Source of the DNA: Clostridiales bacterium
GTDB lineage: Bacteria > Bacillota > Clostridia > Lachnospirales > CAG-274
DNA length: 64,000 nt
Assembly (NCBI GenBank): GCA_018371275.1
Contig: JAHALF010000005.1
Location: 1 to 64,000 of the forward strand
Direction: 5' to 3'
Shown: in pieces, positions 17,997 to 27,034 of the stretch
How positions within the stretch are numbered: position 1 is the first letter of the stretch
Layout of the letters: each line of letters begins with the position of its first letter
The notes under the pieces: model-generated
What the model saw: the letters and a program-made list of their open reading frames with translations, nothing else
Database searches by the model: none
What the model was told of the DNA's origin: nothing
Program-made: the position numbers and the translations under genes

Positions 17997-18020
17997 GGAA
18001 GTATACTTTTGTATACTTCC
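17997..18020 (-). terminator. Terminator of the purine operon
   Basis: A perfect 10-bp stem GGAAGTATAC / GTATACTTCC with a 4-base loop; T-rich sequence follows on the minus strand only. The hairpin sits just after the flavin reductase stop codon. Confidence 0.75.
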
Positions 18021-18037
18021 ACTTTATAGTGTTAAAT

Positions 18038-19309
18038 TTATCTAAATAAAACTTCATCTCTTTTAGGACCGTTAGAAACCATAGAAACTTTAACGCCAAG
18101 TTCTTTTTCTATAAATTGTACATAATCTTTAGCTTCTTGTGGTAAACTGTCATATTCTTTAATGCCACGAATATCAGTTTTCCAACCCTTAAACTCTTTA
18201 TAAATAGGTTTTGCTCTATAAAGTTGCTCTGTTGTTAAAAAGTCATTATATATTTTATCATCTAATTCATACCCAGTACAAACTTTTATAGTGTCCATAT
18301 AGCTAAGAACATCAAGACAAGTTATACAAACTTCTGTTGCTCCTTGTATCTCACAGCCATATCTAGTCGCAACAGCATCAAAATGTCCAACACGACGTGG
18401 GCGACCAGTAGTAGCGCCATATTCTCCAGAATCTCCACCACGTTTTCTAAGTTCTTCTGCTTCTTCTCCAAAAATTTCGCTAACAAAAGGACCTTCCCCA
18501 ACAGCACTAGAATAAGCTTTTGTTATAACAGTTATTTCTTTAATAGAATGAGGTGGAATACCAGCACCAACAGCAGCATATCCAGCTAGAGTAGATGAGC
18601 TAGTAACATAAGGATAAATACCGTGGTCTGTATCCTTTAGGGCACCAAGCTGACCTTCTAAAAGTATATTTTTATTTTCTTTTATAGCATTTCTAAGATA
18701 TGATGAAGTATCTGTTACATTTTCTTTAATCATATTTGCATATTTTAAAAGTTTTTCATATACTTCTATATAGTTTATTTCTGGTTTATTATATAAATGT
18801 TTAAATTGAATATTTATTTTTTCATACATATGTTTAAGTTTGTCTTTAAGTCTTTCTTCTTCGTAAAGTTCCCAAACTTGAAGCCCAACTTTAGAAAATT
18901 TATCTGCATAAAAAGGTGCAATACCACTTTTTGTAGAACCAAATTTTCTATCCCCAAGTCTTTCTTCTTCGTAAATATCTAAAAGAACATGATGAGGTAA
19001 TAAAACTTGAGCTCTATCAGATATAAGAAGATTAAATTTTATACTTTTTGATACAACACTTTCTATTTCTTCCATAAGATATTCTATATTAAGCGCAACA
19101 CCATTACCAATAATATTAACTGTATTAGGATTAAATATACCAGAAGGTAATTGATGAAGGGCAAATTTGCCATATTGATTTATAATAGTATGACCAGCGT
19201 TGCTACCACCTTGAAATCTAACAACTATATCAGATTGCTCTGCACAAAGGTCAGTTATTTTACCTTTTCCTTCATCTCCCCAGTTTGCACCAACTATTGC
19301 TCTAATCAT
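18038..19309 (-). CDS. purA: Adenylosuccinate synthetase
   Basis: PurA joins IMP and aspartate using GTP, the first committed step to AMP. The 423-residue protein begins IRAIVGANWGDEGKGKITD, which carries the catalytic Asp and the GTP P-loop GDEGKGK, and continues with GGSNAGHTI and the signature segments EGQLGALKDTDHGIYPYVT and GEYGATTGRPRRVGHFDA. It is the last gene of purC-purF-purB-purA, 12 bases after purB, ending at a terminator hairpin. Being in one operon with purB puts both IMP-to-AMP steps under common control. Confidence 0.97.
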   Translation of the reverse strand: MIRAIVGANWGDEGKGKITDLCAEQSDIVVRFQGGSNAGHTIINQYGKFALHQLPSGIFNPNTVNIIGNGVALNIEYLMEEIESVVSKSIKFNLLISDRAQVLLPHHVLLDIYEEERLGDRKFGSTKSGIAPFYADKFSKVGLQVWELYEEERLKDKLKHMYEKINIQFKHLYNKPEINYIEVYEKLLKYANMIKENVTDTSSYLRNAIKENKNILLEGQLGALKDTDHGIYPYVTSSSTLAGYAAVGAGIPPHSIKEITVITKAYSSAVGEGPFVSEIFGEEAEELRKRGGDSGEYGATTGRPRRVGHFDAVATRYGCEIQGATEVCITCLDVLSYMDTIKVCTGYELDDKIYNDFLTTEQLYRAKPIYKEFKGWKTDIRGIKEYDSLPQEAKDYVQFIEKELGVKVSMVSNGPKRDEVLFR

Positions 19310-19321
19310 TTTTTATCCTCC

Positions 19322-20755
19322 TTAAACAGTAAGTTCGCTACCTTTAGCAAGATTATCTTTGTTTTTATCCAACATAGGTATGACTTCTTCATTTATATAA
19401 TCTAAAACTTGCATAGGAGCACGTCCAATGAAGTTTTTAGGTTCTAATATTTTTGTTATATCTTCCATAGTAAGATTAAAAGATTTATCATTTACTATAC
19501 GTTCTATAAGGTCATTTTTCCCACCATTTACTTTAACAACCTTTGACGCCTCCATAGAGTGTTCTCTAATTTTTTCGTGTAATTCTTGTCTATCCCCACC
19601 TTTTTTTACAGCATCCATCATAATATTTTCTGTTGCCATAAAAGGTAATTCTTCCATTATATGTTTTTCTATAACTTTAGGATAAACAACTAAGTTTTCA
19701 GATATGTTTATATAAATATTTAAAATAGCATCTGTTGCTAAAAATGCTTCTGGCATAGATATTCTTTTATTAGAAGAATCATCTAAAGTTCTTTCAAACC
19801 ACTGTGTAGATGTAGTTATAGCTGGATTTAGAGCATCTACCATAATATATCTTGCAAGACCAGCTATCCTTTCAGATCTCATAGGATTTCTTTTATATGC
19901 CATAGCAGAAGAACCTACTTGTCCTTTTTCAAAAGGTTCTTCCATTTCTTTTAAATGTTGTAAAAGGCGCATATCATTTGAAAATTTAGTAGCACTTTGA
20001 GATATACCACTTAATATGTTTATAACAATACTATCAAGTTTTCTAGAGTATGTTTGCCCAGAAACAGAAAATACTCCTTTAAATCCAAGCTTTTCTGCTA
20101 TAAGACTATCTAATTTTTTTACTTTTTCATTGTCATTATTAAAAAGTTCCATAAAACTAGCTTGAGTACCAGTTGTACCTTTAGAGCCTAATAATTTTAA
20201 ATTTTCAAGACAAAAATTTATTTGTTCTAAATCCATCATTAAATCTTGTATCCAAAGACAAGCTCTTTTACCTACTGTTGTGAGTTGAGCTGCTTGGAAA
20301 TGAGTAAATCCAAGAGTAGGTAAGTCTTTATATTCTAAAGCAAATTTTGATAAATTTGATATAACAGCTAAAATTTTACCTTTTACAAGTTCTAAAGCAT
20401 CTTTCATAATAATAATATCAGTATTATCCCCTACATAACAGCTTGTAGCACCAAGATGTATTATAGCTTTAGCTTTTGGACATTGGACACCATAGGCATA
20501 TATATGAGCCATAACATCGTGTCTAGTAATTTTTTCTCTTTCTATCGCAACATCATAGTTTATATCATCAGCAAAATCTTCTAGTTCTTTTATTTGTTCA
20601 TCTGTAATATCAAGTCCAAGTTCTTTTTCTGCTTTAGCTAGTGTTATCCAAAGCTTTCTCCAAGTTTTAAACTTTTTATTAGGAGAAAATATTTCTTTCA
20701 TTTCTTTACTAGCATAGCGAGAATTAAGAGGGCTTTCATAAATATTTTTATCCAT
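19322..20755 (-). CDS. purB: Adenylosuccinate lyase
   Basis: PurB removes fumarate from SAICAR and from adenylosuccinate, so acts twice in purine synthesis. The 477-residue protein of the fumarase/aspartase superfamily shows MAYKRNPMRSERI (the superfamily signature with the flexible Ser loop GSSAMAYKRNP), HLGATSCYVGDN and TLGFTHFQAAQLTTVGKRA. Its length and the TSCYVGDNTD segment fit the longer clostridial/eukaryote-like PurB type. It lies 22 bases after purF and 12 before purA. Confidence 0.97.
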   Translation of the reverse strand: MDKNIYESPLNSRYASKEMKEIFSPNKKFKTWRKLWITLAKAEKELGLDITDEQIKELEDFADDINYDVAIEREKITRHDVMAHIYAYGVQCPKAKAIIHLGATSCYVGDNTDIIIMKDALELVKGKILAVISNLSKFALEYKDLPTLGFTHFQAAQLTTVGKRACLWIQDLMMDLEQINFCLENLKLLGSKGTTGTQASFMELFNNDNEKVKKLDSLIAEKLGFKGVFSVSGQTYSRKLDSIVINILSGISQSATKFSNDMRLLQHLKEMEEPFEKGQVGSSAMAYKRNPMRSERIAGLARYIMVDALNPAITTSTQWFERTLDDSSNKRISMPEAFLATDAILNIYINISENLVVYPKVIEKHIMEELPFMATENIMMDAVKKGGDRQELHEKIREHSMEASKVVKVNGGKNDLIERIVNDKSFNLTMEDITKILEPKNFIGRAPMQVLDYINEEVIPMLDKNKDNLAKGSELTV

Positions 20756-20777
20756 AATTATATCCTTTCTATATACA

Positions 20778-22154
20778 TTATAATAAATGGTCTACATTAA
20801 TAGGGTAGTTACCTGTAAAACAGGAGTCGCAAAATTCACAAGTAGAATTAGGTGCTATATTGTGAAGATTATCAAGGCTTAAAAAGTCTAAGCTATCAGC
20901 ATTTATTATATCTCTTATTTCTTCGACTGTATGTTTATTAGCTATAAGAGCATCTCTTGAAGGTATATCTGTACCAAAGAAACAAGGCCATAAAAATGGT
21001 GGAGAAGAAATGCGAACGTGAACTTCTTTTGCGCCTGCTTCTCTAAGAAGGTTTACTATACGTCCACTAGTTGTACCACGAACAATACTATCGTCTACCA
21101 TAACAACACGTTTATCTTTAACAACACTAGAAAGTGCATTAAGTTTCATTCTAACAGCTGTATCACGTTCTTTTTGATTAGGTTTTATAAATGTTCTAGC
21201 TATATATCTATTTTTTACAAAACCCATTTGATTAGGTATTTTTGCATATTCTGCATATCCTTCTGCAGCACTAAGTCCAGAATCAGGCACACCAATAACT
21301 ATATCAGCTTCAATAGGTGATTGTTTTGCTAAAAACATACCAGCTCTTTTTCTTGTTTCGTGTACAACCTCATTTTCTATAAAACTATCAGGACGAGCAA
21401 AATATATATGCTCAAATATACAAAGATGAGATTTATTAGAACAATTGTCCTCAATAGATTTTGTGTTTCCTTGTTCTATAACAAAGACTTCACCAGGTTT
21501 AATATTTCTTTCAAATTTTGCATCTATAGTATTAAATGCACAAGTTTCTGAGGCAAAAACTATTGCATCACCTTTTTTACCCATACATAAAGGTCTAAAT
21601 CCCCATTTATCACGAGCAGCTATTAATTTATTAGGGCTCATAACTAATAGAGAGTAAGCTCCTTCTAATATGTTCATAACATTTTTTACTGCTTCTTCTA
21701 TAGAACCAGTATTTATACGTTCTCTAGCTATTAAATATGCTATAACTTCTGTATCAGATGTAGTTTGAAATATAGCACCAGTTTTTTCAAGCTCTTTTTT
21801 TAGTTTATAGGTGTTTGTTAGGTTACCATTATGAGCTATTGCTAAAGAACCTTTTATGTATCTTAATACAAGTGGTTGAACATTTTCTCTAAGATTTCCA
21901 CCTGTTGTAGAATACCTAACGTGTCCAACTGCCATATTTCCTTCTAAATCTTCCAAAATATTTTGGTTAAAAACATCGTTTACAAGACCTAAATCTTTAT
22001 AGTGATATATTTCTCTATTTCTATTTACTGCAATGCCACAACCTTCTTGTCCTCTATGTTGTAAAGATACGAGTCCATAATAAGTAGATTTTGCACATTC
22101 TCCATTTGGGTCATATATACCAAAAATACCACATTCTTCGTGTAGTTCTTTCAT
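20778..22154 (-). CDS. purF: Amidophosphoribosyltransferase
   Basis: PurF makes phosphoribosylamine from PRPP and glutamine, the first step of the pathway. The N-terminal class II glutamine amidotransferase begins MKELHEECGIFGI: Cys8 should become the N-terminal nucleophile after removal of a seven-residue propeptide, as in the Bacillus subtilis enzyme. The PRPP loop VVMVDDSIVRGTTSGRIV is intact. The C-terminal STCEFCDSCFTG supplies two or more of the Cys ligands of the 4Fe-4S cluster that makes this type oxygen-sensitive. 458 residues is normal. It sits 15 bases after purC. Confidence 0.97.
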   Translation of the reverse strand: MKELHEECGIFGIYDPNGECAKSTYYGLVSLQHRGQEGCGIAVNRNREIYHYKDLGLVNDVFNQNILEDLEGNMAVGHVRYSTTGGNLRENVQPLVLRYIKGSLAIAHNGNLTNTYKLKKELEKTGAIFQTTSDTEVIAYLIARERINTGSIEEAVKNVMNILEGAYSLLVMSPNKLIAARDKWGFRPLCMGKKGDAIVFASETCAFNTIDAKFERNIKPGEVFVIEQGNTKSIEDNCSNKSHLCIFEHIYFARPDSFIENEVVHETRKRAGMFLAKQSPIEADIVIGVPDSGLSAAEGYAEYAKIPNQMGFVKNRYIARTFIKPNQKERDTAVRMKLNALSSVVKDKRVVMVDDSIVRGTTSGRIVNLLREAGAKEVHVRISSPPFLWPCFFGTDIPSRDALIANKHTVEEIRDIINADSLDFLSLDNLHNIAPNSTCEFCDSCFTGNYPINVDHLL

Positions 22155-22169
22155 TTTTATTATACCTCC

Positions 22170-22892
22170 TTAAACATTAGGATATTTTTCTACAAGGCGT
22201 TTATATACCTCGTGATAAACATCTGCAAATTCGCCTAAATCTAATCTAAATTGATCTTTGTCCAATTTTTTATTTGTATTTATATCCCATAATCTGCAAG
22301 TATCTGGAGATATTTCATCAGAAAGAATAATATTTTTTTCACTATCAAAACCAATTTCTATTTTAAAATCTATAAGTTTTATGTCTATATTTTTAAAAAT
22401 TTCTATTAGTTCTTTATTTACGTTAAATGCTAAATCAGAAATTTCTTTTATTTGTTCTTTAGTTACAATTCCTAAGGCGATAGCGTGATAATCATTTATT
22501 AGAGGATCGCCTAGGCTATCATTTTTATAACTAAATTCAAGAGTAGGAGTGTTAAAAACCGTACCTTCAACTGTACCATATCTTTTACAAAAAGAGCCAG
22601 CTGCTACATTTCTTATAATAACTTCTAAAGGTATAATATCAACTTTTTTAACCAAAGTCTCTCTTTTATTAAGTTCTTTTATAAAATGTGTTTTTATACC
22701 TTTTTTTTCTAATATTTTAAATATTAGATTAGATGTTTGATTATTTATAATACCTTTACCATCAAAAGATCCTTTTTTTTCACCATTAAAGGCTGTTGCA
22801 TCATCTTTATATTCAAAAATACAAAGACTATCATTATCTGTTTTAAAAACTTTTTTTGCTTTACCAGTGTACAATAAGTCTAATTTTTGCAT
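22170..22892 (-). CDS. purC: SAICAR synthetase
   Basis: PurC ligates aspartate to CAIR with ATP. The protein (240 residues from the chosen start) has LLYTGKAKKVFKTDND at the N-terminus, the central PLEVIIRNVAAGSFCKRYG and the C-terminal LSDEISPDTCRLWD signature. I place the start at the ATG at 22892, which has AAGGAG seven bases upstream; the longer frame to 22913 opens with a TTG and includes the ribosome site itself. It is the first gene of the purine operon. Confidence 0.96.
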   Translation of the reverse strand: MQKLDLLYTGKAKKVFKTDNDSLCIFEYKDDATAFNGEKKGSFDGKGIINNQTSNLIFKILEKKGIKTHFIKELNKRETLVKKVDIIPLEVIIRNVAAGSFCKRYGTVEGTVFNTPTLEFSYKNDSLGDPLINDYHAIALGIVTKEQIKEISDLAFNVNKELIEIFKNIDIKLIDFKIEIGFDSEKNIILSDEISPDTCRLWDINTNKKLDKDQFRLDLGEFADVYHEVYKRLVEKYPNV

Positions 22893-23194
22893 ATTAAAAC
22901 TCCTTACTCTCAAATTTTTTAATAAACTCTACTAAAAAATTTTAAACTTTATAGATAAAAAAAGCAAGTATTTTTAATAAAAAAAATAAAAAAATTTTAT
23001 AATATTTTTTGTTCATTAATATAATAGTACATTAAATATATGAAAAACATTATAAATACTATATAAATATATATAATTATATTTTTTTATAATAATATAA
23101 AATAGAATATAAAATTTTTGTAATAAAATAAAGTAGTAATATATATCATTTTTTTTAATATACATATATAAAATAATTTTTAGGGAGGTTAAAA
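22893..23194. other. AT-rich divergent intergenic region upstream of purC
   Basis: These 302 bases separate purC (minus) from the ferritin-like gene (plus). Apart from the promoter listed at 22939-22967 and ribosome sites I see no gene. There is no guanine riboswitch-like structure and no clear PurR box. Very low G+C makes chance promoter matches common here. Confidence 0.6.
22939..22967 (-). promoter_or_regulatory. Probable sigma-A promoter of the purC-F-B-A operon
   Basis: On the minus strand TTGCTT, a 17-base spacer and TAAAAT lie about 47 bases before the purC ATG. Confidence 0.5.
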
Positions 23195-23707
23195 ATGTAT
23201 CCATATTTTTCAACAAAAAATGATGATATAAAAAGCCAAGATGTAGAAAAAAAAGATTTAGAAGATAAAATAGAAGATCAAACAGAACAAGAGGATTTTA
23301 GAAGATATGTTATAGAAGCACTAGAAGAGGCAATAGAAGACCAAAATGAAAGTAGTATGTATTATGAAAAGCTATATAATATAGTAACAGATGAAAAGGA
23401 TAAAGATACATTAAGACAAATAGCGCTTAATGAAATGAAATATAAAAAAATATTTATGGAACTATATAAAATGATTACGGGTACAGAGGCTGTTGTGGAA
23501 AGTAAGGAAGAAAATATAGATATAGAAGATAGTTTGTCAGAGGCATTTTATAATAGTGTAGAAAACCAGCTAGAAGATATAGAATTTTATAGAATGATTA
23601 TGTCTTTGTTTTCAGATTTACCAGTAAGAGATATGATATATGAAATAATTGTAGGCAAACAAAAAAATGCACAATTATTAAGTAATTTATATAATAAGTA
23701 TAAATAA
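23195..23707 (+). CDS. Ferritin-like four-helix protein, probably lacking iron ligands
   Basis: The 170-residue protein has a short acidic N-terminal tail and four amphipathic helices (about 35-70, 73-100, 112-140, 145-168) spaced as in rubrerythrin-like ferritin-fold proteins. The expected ExxH motif of helix 2 is E-M-K-Y (LNEMKYKKIF) and that of helix 4 is K-Q-K-N, so the usual di-iron histidines are missing. Its role is unknown; related Firmicutes proteins of this size are sometimes linked to spores or stress, which is only inference here. It has a strong GGGAGG ribosome site and stands alone, convergent with murR at a shared terminator. Confidence 0.75.
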   Translation: MYPYFSTKNDDIKSQDVEKKDLEDKIEDQTEQEDFRRYVIEALEEAIEDQNESSMYYEKLYNIVTDEKDKDTLRQIALNEMKYKKIFMELYKMITGTEAVVESKEENIDIEDSLSEAFYNSVENQLEDIEFYRMIMSLFSDLPVRDMIYEIIVGKQKNAQLLSNLYNKYK

Positions 23708-23721
23708 AAGTGTAATAACAT

Positions 23722-23756
23722 AAAATAAGGCATATAAATTTATATGCCTTATTTTT
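23722..23756. terminator. Bidirectional terminator between the ferritin-like gene and murR
   Basis: The stem AAATAAGGCATATA / TATATGCCTTATTT is flanked by A and T runs and overlaps the end of murR. Confidence 0.9.
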
Positions 23757-24600
23757 GATTTCTTATAGTATTAAGGGTTTCTTTAGATATTTTTAAGTTT
23801 TCAAATATATCATCATAATATTTGGATACATACCTAAAAAAGATTATATCTACAACAAATAATTGAGTTATAAGGGATATTGTAGCAGCTGTTCTTAATG
23901 TATGTTCTACAGATTTTTCTGTTAAAAGTACATAGTCAGCGTTTTTAGCACATAAAGATTTACTATCAGATGTAATAATTATAGTTTTTAAGTTACGTTT
24001 TTTAGCAAGTGTTATTAAGTTTAATATTTCTTTAGTATTACCACTATAGGAAATACCAATAAATATTGTTCCTTCTTTTGCGACTGAAAGAGAGGTTGTG
24101 GCTATGTGGTAATCTAAATTAAATGTAATAGGTAGACCTAGCCTAACAAATTTTTGATATATATCAGAGGCAACTAAAGATGATGCTCCTATACCAAAAG
24201 TTTGTATTTGACTAGCATTATGCAAAATATTTATACATTCTTCTAATATATTTTTATTTATTAATTTTTTTGTACCACTAACACTATAATGTAGTCTTAG
24301 TTCTAATTTATCAATAATTAAATTTATATCTTCATTTTTTTCTATTTCAGAATAAGATTTATCTTTTATGCTAGGGATATTTGAAGAAAGATGTATTTTA
24401 AAATTACTATATCCATCTATGCCTATATTTTTACAAAACCTAACTATTGTTGCACAACTTACACCAGTTTTTATAGCTAGTTCTTTAATAGACATATTTA
24501 TAACTTTTTCTGGTTGTTTTAAAATATAGTTTGCAAGCTGTATTTCTGTTTTAGAAAAACTTTTAAGTTCATTTTGTATATATAATAAAATATTTTTCAT
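23749..24600 (-). CDS. murR: MurR/RpiR family transcriptional regulator
   Basis: The 283-residue regulator has an N-terminal RpiR-type helix-turn-helix (MSIKELAIKTGVSCATIVRFCKNIGI, about residues 35-60) and a C-terminal SIS sugar-phosphate-binding domain (FGIGASSLVASDIYQKFVRLG; IGISYSGNTKEIL). In characterised systems MurR represses MurNAc genes and is relieved by MurNAc 6-phosphate. Its position directly downstream of murP in a mupG-murQ-murP-murR array makes that assignment likely here. A terminator separates it from murP, so it may be transcribed at a different level or from its own promoter. Confidence 0.88.
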   Translation of the reverse strand: MKNILLYIQNELKSFSKTEIQLANYILKQPEKVINMSIKELAIKTGVSCATIVRFCKNIGIDGYSNFKIHLSSNIPSIKDKSYSEIEKNEDINLIIDKLELRLHYSVSGTKKLINKNILEECINILHNASQIQTFGIGASSLVASDIYQKFVRLGLPITFNLDYHIATTSLSVAKEGTIFIGISYSGNTKEILNLITLAKKRNLKTIIITSDSKSLCAKNADYVLLTEKSVEHTLRTAATISLITQLFVVDIIFFRYVSKYYDDIFENLKISKETLNTIRNQK

Positions 24601-24663
24601 AATATCATCTCGCTTTTAAAATTTGTATATTTTTATATATTATATACTAAATTTAATAGTATT

Positions 24664-24702
24664 AAAAGGGTTGTAAACTATAAAAAGCTTACAACCTTTT
24701 AA
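24664..24702 (-). terminator. Terminator between murP and murR
   Basis: The stem AAAAGGTTGTAA / TTACAACCCTTTT (minus-strand reading, one mismatch at the loop side) is followed by a T-rich stretch. It probably limits read-through from murP into murR. Confidence 0.7.
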
Positions 24703-24708
24703 AATTAA

Positions 24709-26130
24709 TTAAATTTCTGTTTCTTTTGTAGCATCTTTTGGAACGCCAAAGAAATAAGTTAATACAAAACCACCAGCATAAGCTGCTAATAATCCAAAAA
24801 CATATCCAAGCCATTTTCCATTAGCTATAAGGGGGATTAAAGCAACACCACTAGGACCAATAGCTGTAGCGCCTATAGAGCCAATAGCACCTACAACAGC
24901 ACCACCAATACCACCGCCTAAACAAGCTGTAATAAATGGTCGACCTAAAGGTAAAGTTACACCATATATAAGAGGTTCTCCAATACCTAATATACCAACT
25001 GGTAAAGCACCTTTAACTATTTCTGTTAATTGTTTATTTTTTCTACAACGTAACCATATAGCAATAGCCGCACCGACTTGACCTGCACCAGCCATAGCTA
25101 ATATAGGTAATAATAATGTAGACCCAGTTTGTTCAATCATTTCAATATGGATAGGTGTTAATATTTGATGTAGACCAAACATTACCATAGGTAAGAATAA
25201 AGCACTTAACATAAATCCAGCAAAAGCACCACCAATACTTAATATAGCATTAATTGCTCCTACTAAACCACTAGATATAGCACCAGCAATAGGCATTATT
25301 ATAAATATTGTTAATAGTCCAATTATAATAAGAGCAATAGTAGGTGTTACTATTATATCTAAAGAATCTGGAATTATACGGCGAAGTTGTTTTTCTAATA
25401 GTGATAATAACCATACGGCAATTATAACGCCAATAATACCACCTTGACCACCAGACAATGCATCACCTGTAAATATATTTTTTAAAGGATTTTCTGCATT
25501 CATACCAGTTAGCATAGTGATACCACCAACAACTCCACCAAGTGCAGGACTTGCACCAAATTCGTTAGCAGAATTTATACCAACATATATTACTAGATAA
25601 CTAAAAATACCATTTTTAATAATATTCATAACAGTAACATATTGTTCCCAGGACATTGATAAATCTCCAGCTACTATTAAGTTTGATAAAACAGAAGCAA
25701 TACCACCAATAATACCAGCACCAACAAAAGCAGGTATTAAAGGAACAAATATGTTTGCAATTGATTTTAATGCACGTTTAAAAGGGGTATTGTTGTTAAC
25801 TTTTGCTTTATGTTCGGCTTTTACTTGAGCGGCTTTATCTTCAGCAAGCTTTCTTCTATCAACTTTTTCTGAAGAAGTACCTTTTATATTATTCATTTCT
25901 GTAGCTACTTTTGTTGAAACTCCAGGGCCTACAATAATTTGTAAATTGTCATCTTCTACAACACCCATAACCCCATTTATAGCCTTTAAACCATCTATAT
26001 TTACTTTGTCATAATCATTTATGTCTATTCTAACACGTGTCATACAATTTAAAATTTTTAAAGCATTTTCTTGCCCACCAATATTTTCAAATATCTCTCT
26101 AGAAATTCTTACAATTTTATCACTTGACAT
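24709..26130 (-). CDS. murP: PTS transporter, EIIBC component, MurNAc-type
   Basis: This membrane permease phosphorylates its sugar during uptake. The N-terminal EIIB domain has the phospho-Cys29 in ILNCMTRVRI; after a charged linker the EIIC domain (about 115-470) has around ten membrane segments and the GIGEPLIYGVTLPLGRPF motif of the glucose/sucrose superfamily. There is no EIIA domain, so a general EIIA encoded elsewhere must donate phosphate, as for MurP of Escherichia coli and Staphylococcus. MurNAc specificity is inferred from murQ and mupG immediately upstream (11-base gap). Confidence 0.93.
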   Translation of the reverse strand: MSSDKIVRISREIFENIGGQENALKILNCMTRVRIDINDYDKVNIDGLKAINGVMGVVEDDNLQIIVGPGVSTKVATEMNNIKGTSSEKVDRRKLAEDKAAQVKAEHKAKVNNNTPFKRALKSIANIFVPLIPAFVGAGIIGGIASVLSNLIVAGDLSMSWEQYVTVMNIIKNGIFSYLVIYVGINSANEFGASPALGGVVGGITMLTGMNAENPLKNIFTGDALSGGQGGIIGVIIAVWLLSLLEKQLRRIIPDSLDIIVTPTIALIIIGLLTIFIIMPIAGAISSGLVGAINAILSIGGAFAGFMLSALFLPMVMFGLHQILTPIHIEMIEQTGSTLLLPILAMAGAGQVGAAIAIWLRCRKNKQLTEIVKGALPVGILGIGEPLIYGVTLPLGRPFITACLGGGIGGAVVGAIGSIGATAIGPSGVALIPLIANGKWLGYVFGLLAAYAGGFVLTYFFGVPKDATKETEI

Positions 26131-26141
26131 AGCTATTCCTC

Positions 26142-27032
26142 CTATCTTATAGCATCTTTAACAAATCCTTTACTTCTTGATAAATTTTCCTTAGCTTCTT
26201 CTTTAGATGTTTTAGTTAAAATCATTACTATTGCTGTTTTTACATCGCCTCCTTTTTCTAAATAATCTTTAGCAGTATCATAATCACAATCTGTTGCCTC
26301 CATTATTATTCGCTTGGAACGTTCTATTAATTTACCATTAGTTGGTTGTACATCTACCATTAAGTTTTTATACACTTTACCAATACCTATCATAGATATT
26401 GTGGAAATCATATTAAGAATAAGTTTTTGTGTTGTTCCAGATTTTAATCTAGTAGAACCAGTTAAAAATTCTGCTCCTGCATCTACTTCAACAGAGTAAG
26501 TAGCATATTTACTTATTTCGGAATTTTTATTACAAGAAATAGTAGCAGTTGTAGCTCCTATTTTATTAGCATATTCTAATGCCCCTATTACATAAGGTGT
26601 GCGTCCACTAGCTGCTATACCAACAACAATATCATTACTAGTTAAGTTGGCCTTTTGTAAATCTTCTTTACCAAGATCTAAAGAGTCTTCAGCACCTTCA
26701 ACAGCCATTGTCATAGCTTTTTTACCACCAGCTATAATTCCTTGAACCATTTCAGGACTAACACCGAATGTTGGTACACATTCTGAGGCATCTAATATCC
26801 CCAAACGTCCGCTTGTTCCAGCACCTATATAAAAAAGGCGTCCATTTTTATTAAAAGATTTTATAGTTTCTTCTATAATAGGTTTAATTTGTGGAAGAAC
26901 TTCTTTAACGGCTAATGCTACTTTTTGGTCTTCTTCATTCATTATTTTCATAGCATCATCAATAGAAAGCTCATCTAAATTCATTGTTTTTTCATTTCTC
27001 TTTTCTGTTGTAAGATTTTGTAAGTTAATCAT
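26142..27032 (-). CDS. murQ: N-acetylmuramic acid 6-phosphate etherase
   Basis: MurQ cleaves the lactyl ether of MurNAc 6-phosphate to give GlcNAc 6-phosphate and D-lactate. The 296-residue SIS-fold protein shows FYIGAGTSGRLGILDASECVPTFG, GIAASGRTPYV and GAEFLTGSTRLKSGTTQKLIL, all family hallmarks with the sugar-phosphate-binding Ser/Thr residues. 296 residues is normal. It lies between mupG (2-base gap) and murP, so the three are translationally linked. Confidence 0.97.
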   Translation of the reverse strand: MINLQNLTTEKRNEKTMNLDELSIDDAMKIMNEEDQKVALAVKEVLPQIKPIIEETIKSFNKNGRLFYIGAGTSGRLGILDASECVPTFGVSPEMVQGIIAGGKKAMTMAVEGAEDSLDLGKEDLQKANLTSNDIVVGIAASGRTPYVIGALEYANKIGATTATISCNKNSEISKYATYSVEVDAGAEFLTGSTRLKSGTTQKLILNMISTISMIGIGKVYKNLMVDVQPTNGKLIERSKRIIMEATDCDYDTAKDYLEKGGDVKTAIVMILTKTSKEEAKENLSRSKGFVKDAIR

Positions 27033-27034
27033 AT

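Noticed and set aside
22893..23194. PurR box or purine riboswitch upstream of purC
   Set aside because: Only weak partial matches in very AT-rich sequence; no folded aptamer core could be recognised.
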